NCBI GenBank assembly: GCA_020205615.1
Contig: CM035173.1
Location: forward strand, 50,086,617 to 50,150,616
Reading direction: 5' to 3'
Length of the DNA: 64,000 nucleotides
Source of the DNA: Panax quinquefolius
Taxonomy: Eukaryota; Streptophyta; Magnoliopsida; Apiales; Araliaceae
Shown here: piece after piece, positions 21,776 through 33,643 of the stretch
Numbering within the stretch: position 1 is the first letter of the stretch
How the letters are laid out: each line of letters opens with the position of its first letter
Translations under genes and position numbers: made by a program
The notes under the pieces: model-generated
What the model was told of the DNA's origin: nothing
Databases searched by the model: none
What the model saw: the letters and a program-made list of their open reading frames with translations, nothing else

Positions 21776-23118
21776 GAAATACATAATCATTTCAGAATTT
21801 ATATAAACCATAATTATAACCATGATGATCAATTCACCTTTGCACTTAAGCTAAAAATATTCATTTGTAAATTCAATGGTCATGATCATACCAGTCAACG
21901 ATTCAACTTTGCACTACTAGCCAAAGAAAACCCATAGTCACGATCATAACAATAATCTACCCATCTTTTAATTCAAGTCAAAGAGAAATTTCTTCACCAG
22001 GATTATAAAAATGGTATACATGATAATAAAAATAATATGATCAAAACATGGATTTAATTTCAAGAGTAAGATTCATAAATCAACGATAATTTGGTCAGAA
22101 AAAGAAACCAATTTTTTCGTGAATAGTAACTCATGAATAGTAACCCCGACACGAAAAGATAAAGTTTCACAATAAAATCCATATCAATTTTTATAGAACC
22201 TTAATCCAAATGTTATAAATCACTTAATAATCTCATAATCTAATATTATTAATATTACCACAATATCGTAATCATTTCTTAAACTTATAAACAATTAATT
22301 GTAATTATTTACACTTTACTAATTAATGCATTTAATCATCCTGAAATGCCAAACTCATAAGATTTCATCACCAATAACCAAAATCCTCATCAAAAATTTA
22401 CATATACCTTATATAGGATTCTCAAGCCATAAAATCCTATTTTTCAATTTTTTTACTTCACATAACATATTTAATTCATTTACTCATAACTAGTCCATTT
22501 TCATGAAAAATACCATATCAGTACAAATAAATTTTCTTTTCTAGAATTTAGCAGAATATAGTCCCATATTGAACATATATTTTTCTCAGAATTTTTAAAA
22601 TTCATTTACTATTTTTCATATGGCCAAAACTGCCGAATATTTAGAAATTTATCATAAATTGTGCTTTTGTCCAAAAATTCCAAAATTTACAAGGTATACT
22701 GATATTATATAGGTGTACTCCCAATAAATATTTCATCAATTTTGGAGTTAACCACAAGAAGTTATAAGGGTTTACTTTTAAAATAGTCTTTTCTCATAAA
22801 ATTCATAACTCTTAATCTATACATCCAAAAATTACCATTTTTAGACACCATCTAGAAAACTCATCAAATCATCATTTCAAAATTTTCCAAAATTTTTGAA
22901 GGTTGGAAAAATTACAAAACTGAAAAACATATTAACCCTTAAAATCTCGTACCTCAAAAGAGCAATATTTTCTGACTGGAATAGCGGATGAAAAGTCGAA
23001 GGAAACTTACACTGAACAACAACTCTCAATGAATCTAAATACTCACAAAAATGCGCTCGATAATATAGAGAGAAAAAAAACTTGTTTCTGGTGTGATTTT
23101 TAATTCTAACTTAGCCCT

Positions 23119-23128
23119 CTATTTATAG
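23119..23128 (-). promoter_or_regulatory. TATA box, B LTR4
   Basis: CTATAAATAG on the minus strand, same context as in the other B LTRs. Confidence 0.6.
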
Positions 23129-24356
23129 GAAAATATTAGCCCGCCGAAGCAGACTTTACCTGCTACCTGATGGCTTTACCTACTACTATTGCCACCCACC
23201 ACATTTGAAATTTAATTTGGGCACATTTCTCACCAACCAAAAGTGGAGCCCACCAATTCTAGAATTTTCCACCAAAATGATAAATTCAGAAACTTCAACA
23301 ATTTTTGGACCAGTCACTTCTTAAAATTCATAACAAATCATGCCTTCATTTTTAACGGTTCAAAATTTGTTAACATATACTCAACTTATATATGTATAAC
23401 ATATCCAAAAATCACAACGATCCAACGGTCGGATTAAAAATTATAACTCACGCAATATATCTCAAGAACACTAGTTTGATTTTTAATACCTCCAATCCGA
23501 CAAAATACTGATAAAACACCTCCACATTAATTCTTTCATTTATAACCACATAAATAGATCCATCATTTATATTCGCATCAAATAAATATTTCTTTATCAT
23601 ATAAATCAATAATTAATTATTCATAAATAATATTACAGAATCACAATTATGACAACCATACAATTCCCAGGAAAGAGGGGCTTTCCAATAAGGATTTCTC
23701 CTTACTGGCGCACAATTAGGTGACTAAACCTCTCCTTGACAGAACTTTCTAGACATTGCCAATAATTCTATCTAATAATATTATTGAAATAATATGAATT
23801 ATTGATCTGATAATGGAGAATACTGTGCAATGACAATTATTGAAACAATAATAATATAAAATATCAACGCAGCAATTATTGAATCAATAAAATAAAATAT
23901 TGAACAGTAATTATAGTAACAATTATTGAGTAATGCCTTGATACATAAGAATCAATAATTAAAAAATACTGTGCAATAAATACTGCTAATGCTACTTCTT
24001 TAACCACGATATTACATCGTATTTTAACCACCAAGTATTCCAACAAAGTGTTAATTGATAATAACTACTGCCGTTATTTATAAAAACTCAAACTTGTCAT
24101 TTTCTTCATCCGACAATTATTCTGTTATGGGGCCCACAAATGGCTGCGTCGTCGTACGAATATTCCCCGACATTAAGAATATTCCACAACCAAACGAATA
24201 TTCCCCGACAACAATGAATATTTTATAACCACTTGCTTATTTTGAAAATTTATATATTTCACCCTTAACTTTACTTTTTATCAATTTAATCATTTACTGA
24301 ATAATAATTATAAGAAAAATTGAATACTTTTATTTTATAAAATTCGGGGTCTTACA

Positions 24357-24675
24357 ATCTCCCTTCCTTATGAAATTTTGTCCCCGAAATTTACGTACCT
24401 GGTATTTCAAAGAGTTGAGAATACCTTGCTTTCATTTTAGATTCCATCTTCCCCGTCATCATGATTTCTCCATTGCTCATCTCCTCGTATATCGATATCA
24501 TTCTAGAATCTGACTTCAAAATGAGGTTAATTGACATATCACAATTTATCAACTTAAGTAAGAAAATTTAGCTTAGGTAGGACACACACTAGCGAAGGAT
24601 ATTACTCGTCTCTCCCTTCCTAGTTCTATTCCCCGATCTCCGCCAGAGACCATATCCCTAAGCTCTGATACCAAA
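24357..24675 (-). other. B internal segment I4
   Basis: 319 bp, same layout, with an intact PBS TGGTATCAGAGC at 24673-24662 and a purine tract at the LTR4 side. Non-coding. Confidence 0.85.
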
Positions 24676-25599
24676 TGTAACGCCCCCAAAATAGGTCCAA
24701 TCCATCCAACCTATTCTGAGTTAGCCAAATACATGGTACGTAAAACAACTACAACTTTATTACTACAACAGTGTAGTGCAAAATAAACGACATATATATC
24801 TTGTGAGTTTCAATACAAATATTGTAACGTATATAATATGAAAATATTCATACTCAAATTATTACATGCCATATAAAGTACAGCAACAAATATTTCAAGT
24901 CTCGAAAGGAACACGAGAAGATTTCATTTCTCTTCATTATAACGCTGCACTTTTGACGCTTTCAAGGTCTGGGTTCTCATCACCCTATTGTTGTTTACCA
25001 AAATCAATTATTAAGTGACGTATAAAATATATACACACACATCTTAGGTCCTCAATACAATTATATATTGCATGTCATGCCATTTTATAATGTATTGAGA
25101 AACTTCAACGATCTCTCTGAGCATCACACTATTTCCTTGTTATCCCCGCTTCGACCCAAATTACACTCTTATTACCTGAAAGGAATTGTGAAGCAAAAGG
25201 GTGAGCACAACTAGCCCAGTAAAAAATATCATGACTAAAGATAATTAAATTATCAATAGCCTTCATCAGTAATAAATCGGAGATTTAGAACATATGGTAG
25301 ATGATAAAACTTTTCAACCATAGTTGCAGCGGAACGAGCAATCCATTAGAAGAGTTAAATAAACCATAAATTCTATTATCTTCTCCACGTTAAAAGTCCA
25401 CCAACAATGTTTTATCCCTGTAACATCAATCAACAGTTCCATTCCACAATCATATGAATAACTCATAATCATAATTGTAGTTCTAAATTCCCCTTCTCAT
25501 CTAGGACAAAGATAATTTTCATCACATGTCTTTACCTGAAACATCAAAGATCATGGTTATACCAAATCACAGTTCTTGTTCATATTCATGCTAATAAGT

Positions 25600-25795
25600 T
25601 CTTCTTTGCACTACATGCCAAAGATACTCAACAACCGGTCATCTTTGTACTTCGGGCCAAAGATATTCAACAACAGGTCATCTTTGCACTATAGGCCGAA
25701 GATAATTAACAACAGGTCATCTTTGCACTACGGGCCAAAGATATTCATCAATAATTCATCTTTGCACTACAGGCCAAAGATATTCATATCTCAAA
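25600..25795. repeat. 39-bp hairpin repeats, LTR5 (five copies)
   Basis: Five units, same arms as in LTR3 and LTR4 with scattered changes. Confidence 0.85.
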
Positions 25796-27152
25796 GAAAT
25801 ACATAATCATTTCAAAATTTATATAAACCATAATTATAACCATGTTGATCAATTCACCTTTGTACTTAAACTAAAAATATTCAATTGTAAATTCAATGGT
25901 CATGATCATACCAGTCAAAGATTCAACTTTGCACTACTAGCCAAAGAGAACCCATAGTCACGATCATACCAATAATCTACCCATATTTACACTCAAGTCA
26001 AAGAGAAATTTCTTCACCAAGATTATAAAAATATTATATATGATAATAAAAATAATATGATTAAAACATGGATTTAATTTCAAGAGTAAGATTCATAAAT
26101 CAACGATAATTTGGTTAGAAAAAGAAACTAATTTTTTTGTGAATAGTAACTCATGAATAGTAACTCATGAATAGTAACCCCGACACGAAAAGATAAAGTT
26201 TTACAATAAAATCCATATCAATATTTATAGCACCTTAATCCAAATGTTATAAATCACTTAATAATCTCATAATCTAATATTATTAATATTACCACAATAT
26301 CGTAATCATTTCTTAAACTTATAAACAATTAATTTTAATTGTTTACACTTTACTAATTAATACATTTAATCATCCTGAAATGCCAAACTCATAAGATTTC
26401 ATCACTAATAACCAAAATCCTCATCAAAAATTTTCATATACCTTATATAGGATTCCCAAGCCATAAAACCTATTTTTCAATTTTTTTACTTCACATAACA
26501 TATTTAATTCATTTACTCATAATTAGTCCATTTTCATGAAAAATACCAAATCAGTACAAACAAATTTTTTTTTTCTATGATTTAGCGAATATAGTCCTAT
26601 ATTGAACATATATTTTTTTTAGAATTTTTTTAAATTTATTTAATATTTTTCATATGGCCAAAACTGCCGAATATTTAGACATTTTATCATAAATTGTGCT
26701 TTTGTACAAAAATTTCAAAATTTACAGGGTATACTGATATTATATAGATGTACTCCCAATAAATATTTTATCAATTTTGGAGTTAACCACAAGAAGTTAT
26801 AAGGGTTTACTTTTAAAATAGTCTTTTCCCATAAAATTCATAACTCTTAATCTATACATCCAAAAATTACCATTTTTGGACACCATCTAGAAAACTCATC
26901 AAATTATCATTTCAAATTTTTCCAGAATTTTTGAAGGTCGAAAAAATTATGAAACTGAAAAACATAATAACCCTTAAAATTCCTTACCTCAAAAGAGCAG
27001 TATTTCTGACTGGAATAGCAGATGAAAAGCCGAAGGAAACTTGCATTGAACAACAACTCTCAAAGTATCTAAATACTCACAAAAATGCGCTCGATAATAT
27101 AGAGAGAAAGAAAACATGCTTCTAGTGTGATTTTCAATTCTAACTTAGCCCT

Positions 27153-27162
27153 CTATTTATAG
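27153..27162 (-). promoter_or_regulatory. TATA box, B LTR5
   Basis: CTATAAATAG on the minus strand. This is the likely start of any full-length B transcript, near 27125. Confidence 0.6.
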
Positions 27163-28395
27163 GAAAATGTTAGCCTTGAAAGCGGACTTCACTTGCTACT
27201 GCGATGGGCTTTACTCGCAACTATTGCAACTCACCACATTTGAAATTTAATTTGAGCACATTTCTCACTAACCAAAAGTGGAGCCCACCAATTCTAGAAT
27301 TTTCCACCAAAATGATAAAATTCAGAAACTTCAACAATTTCTGAACTAGTCACTTCTTAAAATTCATAAAAAATCATACGTTCATTTTTAATGGTTTAAA
27401 ATTTGTTGACATATACCCAACTTATATATGTATAACATATCCAAAAATCACAACGATCCAATGGTCGGATTAAAAATTATAACTCACGCAATATATCTCA
27501 AGAACACTAGTTTGATTTTTAATACCTCCAATCCGACAAAATACTGATAAAACACCTCAACATTAATTCCTTCATTTATAACCACATAAATAAATCCATC
27601 ATTTATATCCGCATCAAATAAATATTTCCTTATCCATATAAATCAATAATTAATTGTTCATAAATAATATTATGAATCACAATTATGACAACCAGAGGCG
27701 GGTTTGCGAGAAAGAGGGGCTTTCCAATAAGGATTTCTCCTTACTGGCGCGCAATTAGGTGACCAAACCTCTCCTTATCAGAACTTTCTAGACATTGCCA
27801 ATAACTTTATCTAATAATATTATTCAAATAATATGAATTATTGATCCGATAATGGGAAATCTTGTGCGATGACAATTATTGAAACAACAATAATATAAAA
27901 TATCAACGCATCAATTATTGAATCAATAAAATAAAATATTGAGCGAGAATTACTTTGTAACAATTATTGAGTAGTGCCTTCTTACGTAAGAATCAATAAT
28001 TCAAAAATACTCGTAATAATACCGGTAAGTTATTCTTTGTTAACTACGCGTATTACATGTATATTTTAACCACCAGATATTCCAACAGTGTTAACAGTAA
28101 CAACTACGCCATTATTTATAAAAACTCAAACTTGTCATTTTCTTCATCCGATAATTATTCTGTTATGGGGCCCACAAATGGCTGCGCCGTCGTACGAATA
28201 TTCCTCGACATTAAGAATATTCCACGACTAAACGAATATTCCCTGACAACAATGAATATTTTATAACCACTTGCTTATTTTAAAAAAATTATATATGTCA
28301 CCCTTATCTTTACTTTTTATCAATTTATTCATTTACTGAATAATAATTATAAGAAAAATTGAATACTTTTATTTTATAAAATTCGGGGTCTTACA

Positions 28396-28400
28396 GATAT
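28396..28400. other. Target-site duplication of B, right
   Basis: GATAT directly after the TTACA end of B, then the LTR of A resumes (ATCATGACTAGAAAG). Confidence 0.9.
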
Positions 28401-31109
28401 ATCATGACTAGAAAGAAGTCTTGCTTTCAATGTTCAACGATAGTATAAGATTGTGAAGGAACATGAATTAATAATCAACAATTGAATATTCGAATAATTG
28501 AATAACGTGTACTGAGTGATTTTGAAATAACCATGAACATTTGCCAAGGTTCTCTGTCATTTAAACTGGACCTCTTAATAAGTTTTGGTATTCAAGGGGA
28601 TTAGCCTTTCATACCCCATGATTTATGCATAAACACTTAATAATCCAGCAACGATATCATGCCTTAATCAAATTCGTCCTTTTCTTAGTCAAGAGTTCTT
28701 ATCATATCAATTTAATAAGAACAACTTTTTAAAACACATTTGATTTAACAAATTTAAACATACTTGATCTAGCTGATACAATTAGCATAGATCTATCTCA
28801 TAAACAGTTCATGAATGAAAGAACTTTAATTTAATTCACAGTTCAATAATAATAGAACAGGAATTCAATTGCACAAAGTGCGAATTTCAATAATCATTAT
28901 AGATGTGAATAATCATCAATAATTACTCACTAACATGCTTTGAAAATAATAACTCGAGTTTGAGTTAGGAAACTTGCCTCGTTTATAGGTTACGGCTACG
29001 CAATTAAATTCTATCCGCTAGGTAGTTTAATTATCTTCCTTTGAGAGACCTATAGTTAATCTTTCAATTAGCCACAGCATAACATTGGATTATGTAATCA
29101 TATAGTTATTATATATTACATTTAGTTCTTAGAAATATTATCATGTCTCGATAATGTTACTATTAAATAACTACTTTTAATTCACTTAATATTATTAATC
29201 TTGATAATATTTAATTCACCTCTTAGTATTATTAGTTCACTAATAATACTTTTACTCGCTTACTAATATTATTAACATCTTAATAATATTTTAATACATT
29301 ACTAATATTATTAATCCCTTTATAATATTTTAATCATGCATTAATATTATTACTTTAATAATATCTTATTTATGCTTTAGTATCATTAATCAATTAATAA
29401 TACTTTTATTCATTTACCAATAGTATTAATATTTTATTCATTTAATAATATTTTATTCCTTTACTAATGTTATTACATTTTAAATAATATTTTATTTAAT
29501 CTCAAATATTATTATTTACTTAATAATATTTTAATCATCAAATAATACTTTAATTTAATATTATTAATCTTTTAATAATATTTTAGTCTAAGATTAATAT
29601 TTTAACCTAATATTATTAATTATTTAATAATACATTAATCATTTATTAATGCTTAAATCAAATACTATTAACCATTTAATAATATTTTAATGAAGTTTTA
29701 ATCTTAATATTTTTATTTACTTAACAATATCATATTCTAATATTATTAATATCATAATAACATTTTAATAATTTATTAGATTAATAAACAATTTATTCTA
29801 ATTGTTCACCCTATATAAAAACAACTTATTTAATATCCATAAAAGGTCATAAATAATATTTCTTATTATTAATTATCAAAATGCCCTAAAATAGTCATAA
29901 TATTATATATTAGGAGTATTCAAGCATTAAAATCACAATTTTCTTATTTAAGACATCATTTAACTATTTATTTCTTATTATTCATAACTTCATCATTTTT
30001 AGGAAAAATACCAAACTGATTTCAAAAATTCTTCTTTTCTGTGATTGCACAGTATATGACCCAACAATGATTTCCAAAGTTTTTTGGAATTTTAGAAAGT
30101 GATTTACTAATTTTAAAGTGTCCAAAACACTTGGATCTTGCTTCATTTTTCATAAATCGGGTTTTGCTCAGAATATTCTGAAACTTTCAGGGTATACTCT
30201 CATAACATATATGAACATATTGTAAAAGTTTCATATTTTTCCCATGTATACACTGTGAAAAATTTGGGTGTTAATATTTAGGAGTCCTTTACGGAAATAG
30301 CCATTACGCACAACTTATAAATTGAATCGTATCCGTTCTTTTTCCTACACGTATATAACTTCTTAAGGTACCTCTGTGATTTTTTCCAGATTTTTAAAAG
30401 ACTTGAAACTATCTAAAACACCCTTAAGAAAAATAGGGACAGTAGCTCTTTTAGGGTTTTAAAACATTAATTCTCTATGTGGACTGTTTTGGGAAAAATA
30501 GCCCCCTTGGCTTCAATACTTGCTAGATTTGTGTTCTACCACTTGGGTTTACTAGATAACTCATGTATCTAGAACCCCCCCCAACAACGATCACAAATCC
30601 AAGTTGAAAAACTTGAGTTACACAAGATTTAGTGGAAGAAAAACAAGGGTTTAACCCATAGGAGAACATATGCTCATTTTCTTCCTCTAAACCTTTGATC
30701 TAAAACTCAAGATACTTAGTTCCATACATGATGATATGTAGAACTAGGGTATCTTGAGTATTAGTTCATAACCCCATCAAATCTTTCTATAACACCAAAT
30801 AGAAGAAGAAGATGAAGATTTAGGTTATACCTTGTTCTAGTAGCAACCTTCCTTGATTTACCAAAGTAATATATGATCTTAGGGTGCATTAATCAAGCTA
30901 GCACACTCCTCTCTTTCTCTTCAAAAATCGAACCCCTCTCTCTCTTTTCTCTCTTTGTATTTTACTAGCTTAGGAGAAAAATAGAAGAAGAAGAAGAAGA
31001 ATAGGATAAATGAAATGAATAGCAATGAAATGTGGTGATCTAACTAATATCCCCCATACCTTTGTTGTTCCTTGGATAAAAGGCTTTGCCTTATCTCTTT
31101 CAATTAAGC

Positions 31110-31114
31110 CTAAT
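31110..31114. other. Target-site duplication of C, left
   Basis: CTAAT before the TGTGGCGCCC end of C. CTAAT is repeated at 40343-40347. The 5' LTR of A has a single CTAAT followed by CATGTG near 57195. Confidence 0.9.
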
Positions 31115-31699
31115 TGTGGCGCCCCCAAAATTAGGTATACGCCACCCATCTTGGGTCGCCACTTACATGGTACATAAATTCAAATACAACTTACTAATAT
31201 AACTGCGTAAAATAATACACGACATAAACCGTGAGTTTGAATACAACTATTGTCTACTAGATATTATACAAACTCAAAAGGAGTCCTCATTACAACTATT
31301 ATCACACTATTTCACGTAATAGTGAGGACTACTAATGCTATCCTCCGGACCATTACTCCGCTCCCGACTCGTCCCAAATTTATGTTCTCATTTCAAGAGA
31401 ATAAAGAAAAGAAAGGGTGAGCTCAACTAGCCCAAGAAGAAATATTACGACTAAGATAATGCGTATAAATTATCATTAGCCTTCAACAAAGTTAAACCGA
31501 TAAAATACAATAGACAACCAGCTTTAATCATATGAATATGCAATCCATTAAAAGAGTCAAGTAGAGAATAAAGTCTACTATCTTTTAGGTTTTAAAAGGT
31601 TTTCATCAATTTTTATCACCGAGACTCACTAATAAATAAACCACCACATCTAATCATCCCCGCACCACTATCAAGATTTTCATCAAATTATCAATGGTC

Positions 31700-31834
31700 A
31701 TGACTATACCGAATCACCCCGGTCATAATCATACCAAAACTATCCATCATCGCATTACAAAAGCCACCGAGGACTTTTGTCACATCATTTATATCAAGTC
31801 ATGATTATACCGAATGATCCCCGGTCATAATCAT
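31700..31834. repeat. Two long inverted repeats (type 2 hairpins) in C LTR
   Basis: ATGACTATACCG with CGGTCATAATCAT (31700-31732), and ATGATTATACCG with the same right arm (31801-31834). The arms match over 12 of 13 positions with a loop of about 9-10 bases (AATGATCCC). Confidence 0.8.
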
Positions 31835-32099
31835 ACTAAGTTCATCTACGCACGTAAGCCAAAGATAACATAATATAACATGAGAGGATGATGACAATGA
31901 CATAGTAATTCAATAAAACAAGTTCAAGAATTATTTAATCCATGAATTATTAACGTCCAAATTGTCAACATGATATCGCTTTTAGAGTAAAATTCAAGAA
32001 TGATCAAGAATATTTCCATGAAAAGATATCGATGAAACGCAAATATCAAGGATATTCTACTAATTTCATGGAGTATAGAAGTCAAAGTTTTAACCAACT

Positions 32100-32640
32100 G
32101 GGTATAATAAAGAATGGAATAACAAAAGAAATCACCACGCATGCGGTGATTTCGCATGAGATGTGTTATTCCAATGTAATAATAATAACGGAACCAAAGT
32201 CGTGTGAAATTCACACCGGCAGTGATGTTCCAATGTATAATAAAGATGGAACTGCATCCGGTAAAAACACACGTATAGGATATTCCAATGTAATGATAAA
32301 GATTCCAATGTAAAACACATACATGATGTGGATGTTCCAATGTAATAATAAAAAATCAACCGTGTCCGTGTAAAACACATGCATGTGATGTTCCAATAGT
32401 AATAATAAAAAATGGAACCAGTCCCCTGTAAAACACATGCATGTGATGTTCCAAATGTAATAATAGAATAATGTCACCAAGTATAGGGTAAACCACAGAT
32501 ACAAAAGTTATTCCAATGTAATAAATAAGAATGGAATAACATAAGGATTTCACCAAGTATAGGATATACCAGATATCAAAGTTATGTATATGGTATGCCA
32601 CTTTTACAAAAGTTATTCCAATGTAATAATAATGAATGGA
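32100..32640. repeat. ATTCCAATGTAATAATA repeats in C LTR leader
   Basis: About ten irregular units of 45-60 bp. Each has GTTATTCCAATG or GATGTTCCAATG, then TAATAATA and a GTAAAACACA-type segment. Similar arrays occur at 38930-39420, 44490-44800 and 50130-50450. Confidence 0.75.
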
Positions 32641-32824
32641 ATAATGTAAGTTCTCTTCAAGAAGAAAGAATAACACCCTTACCGTAAAAGAACCTAATAT
32701 AGTAAGTAAGAAGTAGCGTATACTCTTCTTCTTTCTATAATTTTCTCTCTATAGCTTCTCTCTATAATTTCTCTCTCTGTAGAGTTTCAATGAATTAAAA
32801 AGAAAATAATGAAGGAATGAGCTT

Positions 32825-32834
32825 CTATTTATAG
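32825..32834 (-). promoter_or_regulatory. TATA box, C 3' LTR
   Basis: CTATAAATAG on the minus strand followed by AAGCTCATTCC. The donor-like site lies about 145 bp downstream. Confidence 0.6.
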
Positions 32835-32960
32835 GAAAATGGAATGCATAGTAATTAATCCATGAACGGTCCGTATTGATTTACTTTAATCTGACGGTCC
32901 ATATTTAAAGAAAAATCTTTTAAATAAAATATAATATATTCTATTTATATAAAAACATTT

Positions 32961-33025
32961 TACTATGCAAACACTATGCAATACTATGCAAAACACTATG
33001 CAAAACACTATGCAACACTATGCAT
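32961..33025. repeat. ACTATGCAAA decamer repeats
   Basis: Six units of ACTATGCAA(AAC) in U3, just upstream of the TATA box in transcription order. Also at 39735-39800. Confidence 0.85.
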
Positions 33026-33567
33026 AATAAAATATAATATATTCTATTTATAGAATAACTTTAATAAAGTATTCTATTTTATATAAAAGATGTTTCGCTT
33101 TTATTACGCTAATAATAATGTAATAAAACAAAACGTCATTATCGCTATAATAATTCATATTATTAATCGACAATAATGGAATCAAACCGAATGACTTCTC
33201 ACATAAGCATCAATAATCAATACCGTAGTACTACTATGCAACCACACGTACATCGTATTTTTACTACCGAAAGTAGTTCAACAAGAATCACCAGAAAACT
33301 TCCGCCGTTATTTCAATAAAATATTTTTGTCGCTTTCTCAATCCGACAATAATTTTGTGGGGTCCACCAATGATTGAGCATTGTATTTAATATTCCCTCG
33401 CTAAACCGAATATTCCCCACCAATCGAATATAATATAACCACTGTGATACTTTGCAAAATTTATAAATACTACCCACAACTATAATATTATCTCAAATTC
33501 ACACCATAATATTAAAAAATTATTTCAATAAAATTTAAATCTTTATTGATAAAATCTGGGTCTCACA

Positions 33568-33643
33568 ATCTCCCTCCTTATGGAATTTCGCCCTCGAAAT
33601 TAGGGTAACGACTGGTATGATAAAGAGGTGAGGATACCTTGAA
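33568..33643 (-). other. PPT and polyprotein tail remnant of C
   Basis: TAAGGAGGGAGAT on the minus strand (33580-33568) is the polypurine tract. The next 60 bp match the end of the polyprotein region of D (46128-46190). The match breaks near 33643. Confidence 0.7.

Larger units (their letters stand above)
20657..24356 (-). repeat. B LTR4
   Basis: 3,700 bp, five 39-bp units, two 16-bp units, TATA at 23128-23119. The donor-like site reads GAG|GTACGA (near 22951), so GTAAG is not kept here. Confidence 0.9.
10544..28395 (-). mobile_element. Element B: tandem array of five LTRs with four 0.32-kb internal segments
   Basis: The 17.85 kb insertion has the structure LTR1 10544-12317, I1, LTR2 12638-16281, I2, LTR3 16600-20329, I3, LTR4 20657-24356, I4, LTR5 24676-28395, all in minus orientation. 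The repeat period is about 4.0 kb. Each internal segment starts with a PPT and ends with an iMet PBS. No coding domain is present anywhere. One GATAT duplication flanks the whole array and no duplication flanks the inner units. LTR ends (TGTAAGACCCC ... GCGTTACA), PBS and internal edges resemble those of elements C and D, so B is a coding-free relative of that chromovirus family. It must have used another element's proteins. Confidence 0.92.
24676..28395 (-). repeat. B LTR5 (outermost, 5' LTR by orientation)
   Basis: 3,720 bp. Its right end GGGGTCTTACA abuts the GATAT duplication. It has five 39-bp units, three 16-bp units, TATA at 27162-27153 and a donor-like GAG|GTAAGGA near 26987. Being outermost on the 5' side, it would drive transcription through the whole array. 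Confidence 0.9.
28396..31114 (-). repeat. 3' LTR of A, middle piece
   Basis: Collinear with 54466-57194 of the 5' LTR. From 29150 to 29800 it is a run of imperfect AATATTATTAAT / TTTAATAATATTTTAA units of about 30 bp. Near 30831 the minus strand has an AACAAG|GTATAA donor-like site. I see no convincing TATA box. It ends at CTAAT, where C is inserted. Confidence 0.9.
31115..33567 (-). repeat. 3' LTR of C
   Basis: It holds two of the long hairpins (31700-31732 and 31801-31834) and about ten copies of a GGAATAAC/ATTCCAATGTAATAATA unit (32100-32640). It also has a donor-like CG|GTAAGG (near 32682), a TATA box (32834-32825) and ten-base ACTATGCAAA repeats (32961-33025). Confidence 0.88.

Noticed and set aside
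28396..31114. Possible independent repeat family rich in AATATTATTAAT
   Set aside because: Collinear with the intact 5' LTR of A, so it is an internal part of that LTR.
32032..32676. Overlapping Tyr/His-rich frames in the C LTR (also 38828-39319 and 44465-44762)
   Set aside because: Low-complexity frames caused by ATTCCAATGTAATAATA repeats; they do not agree between the two LTRs.
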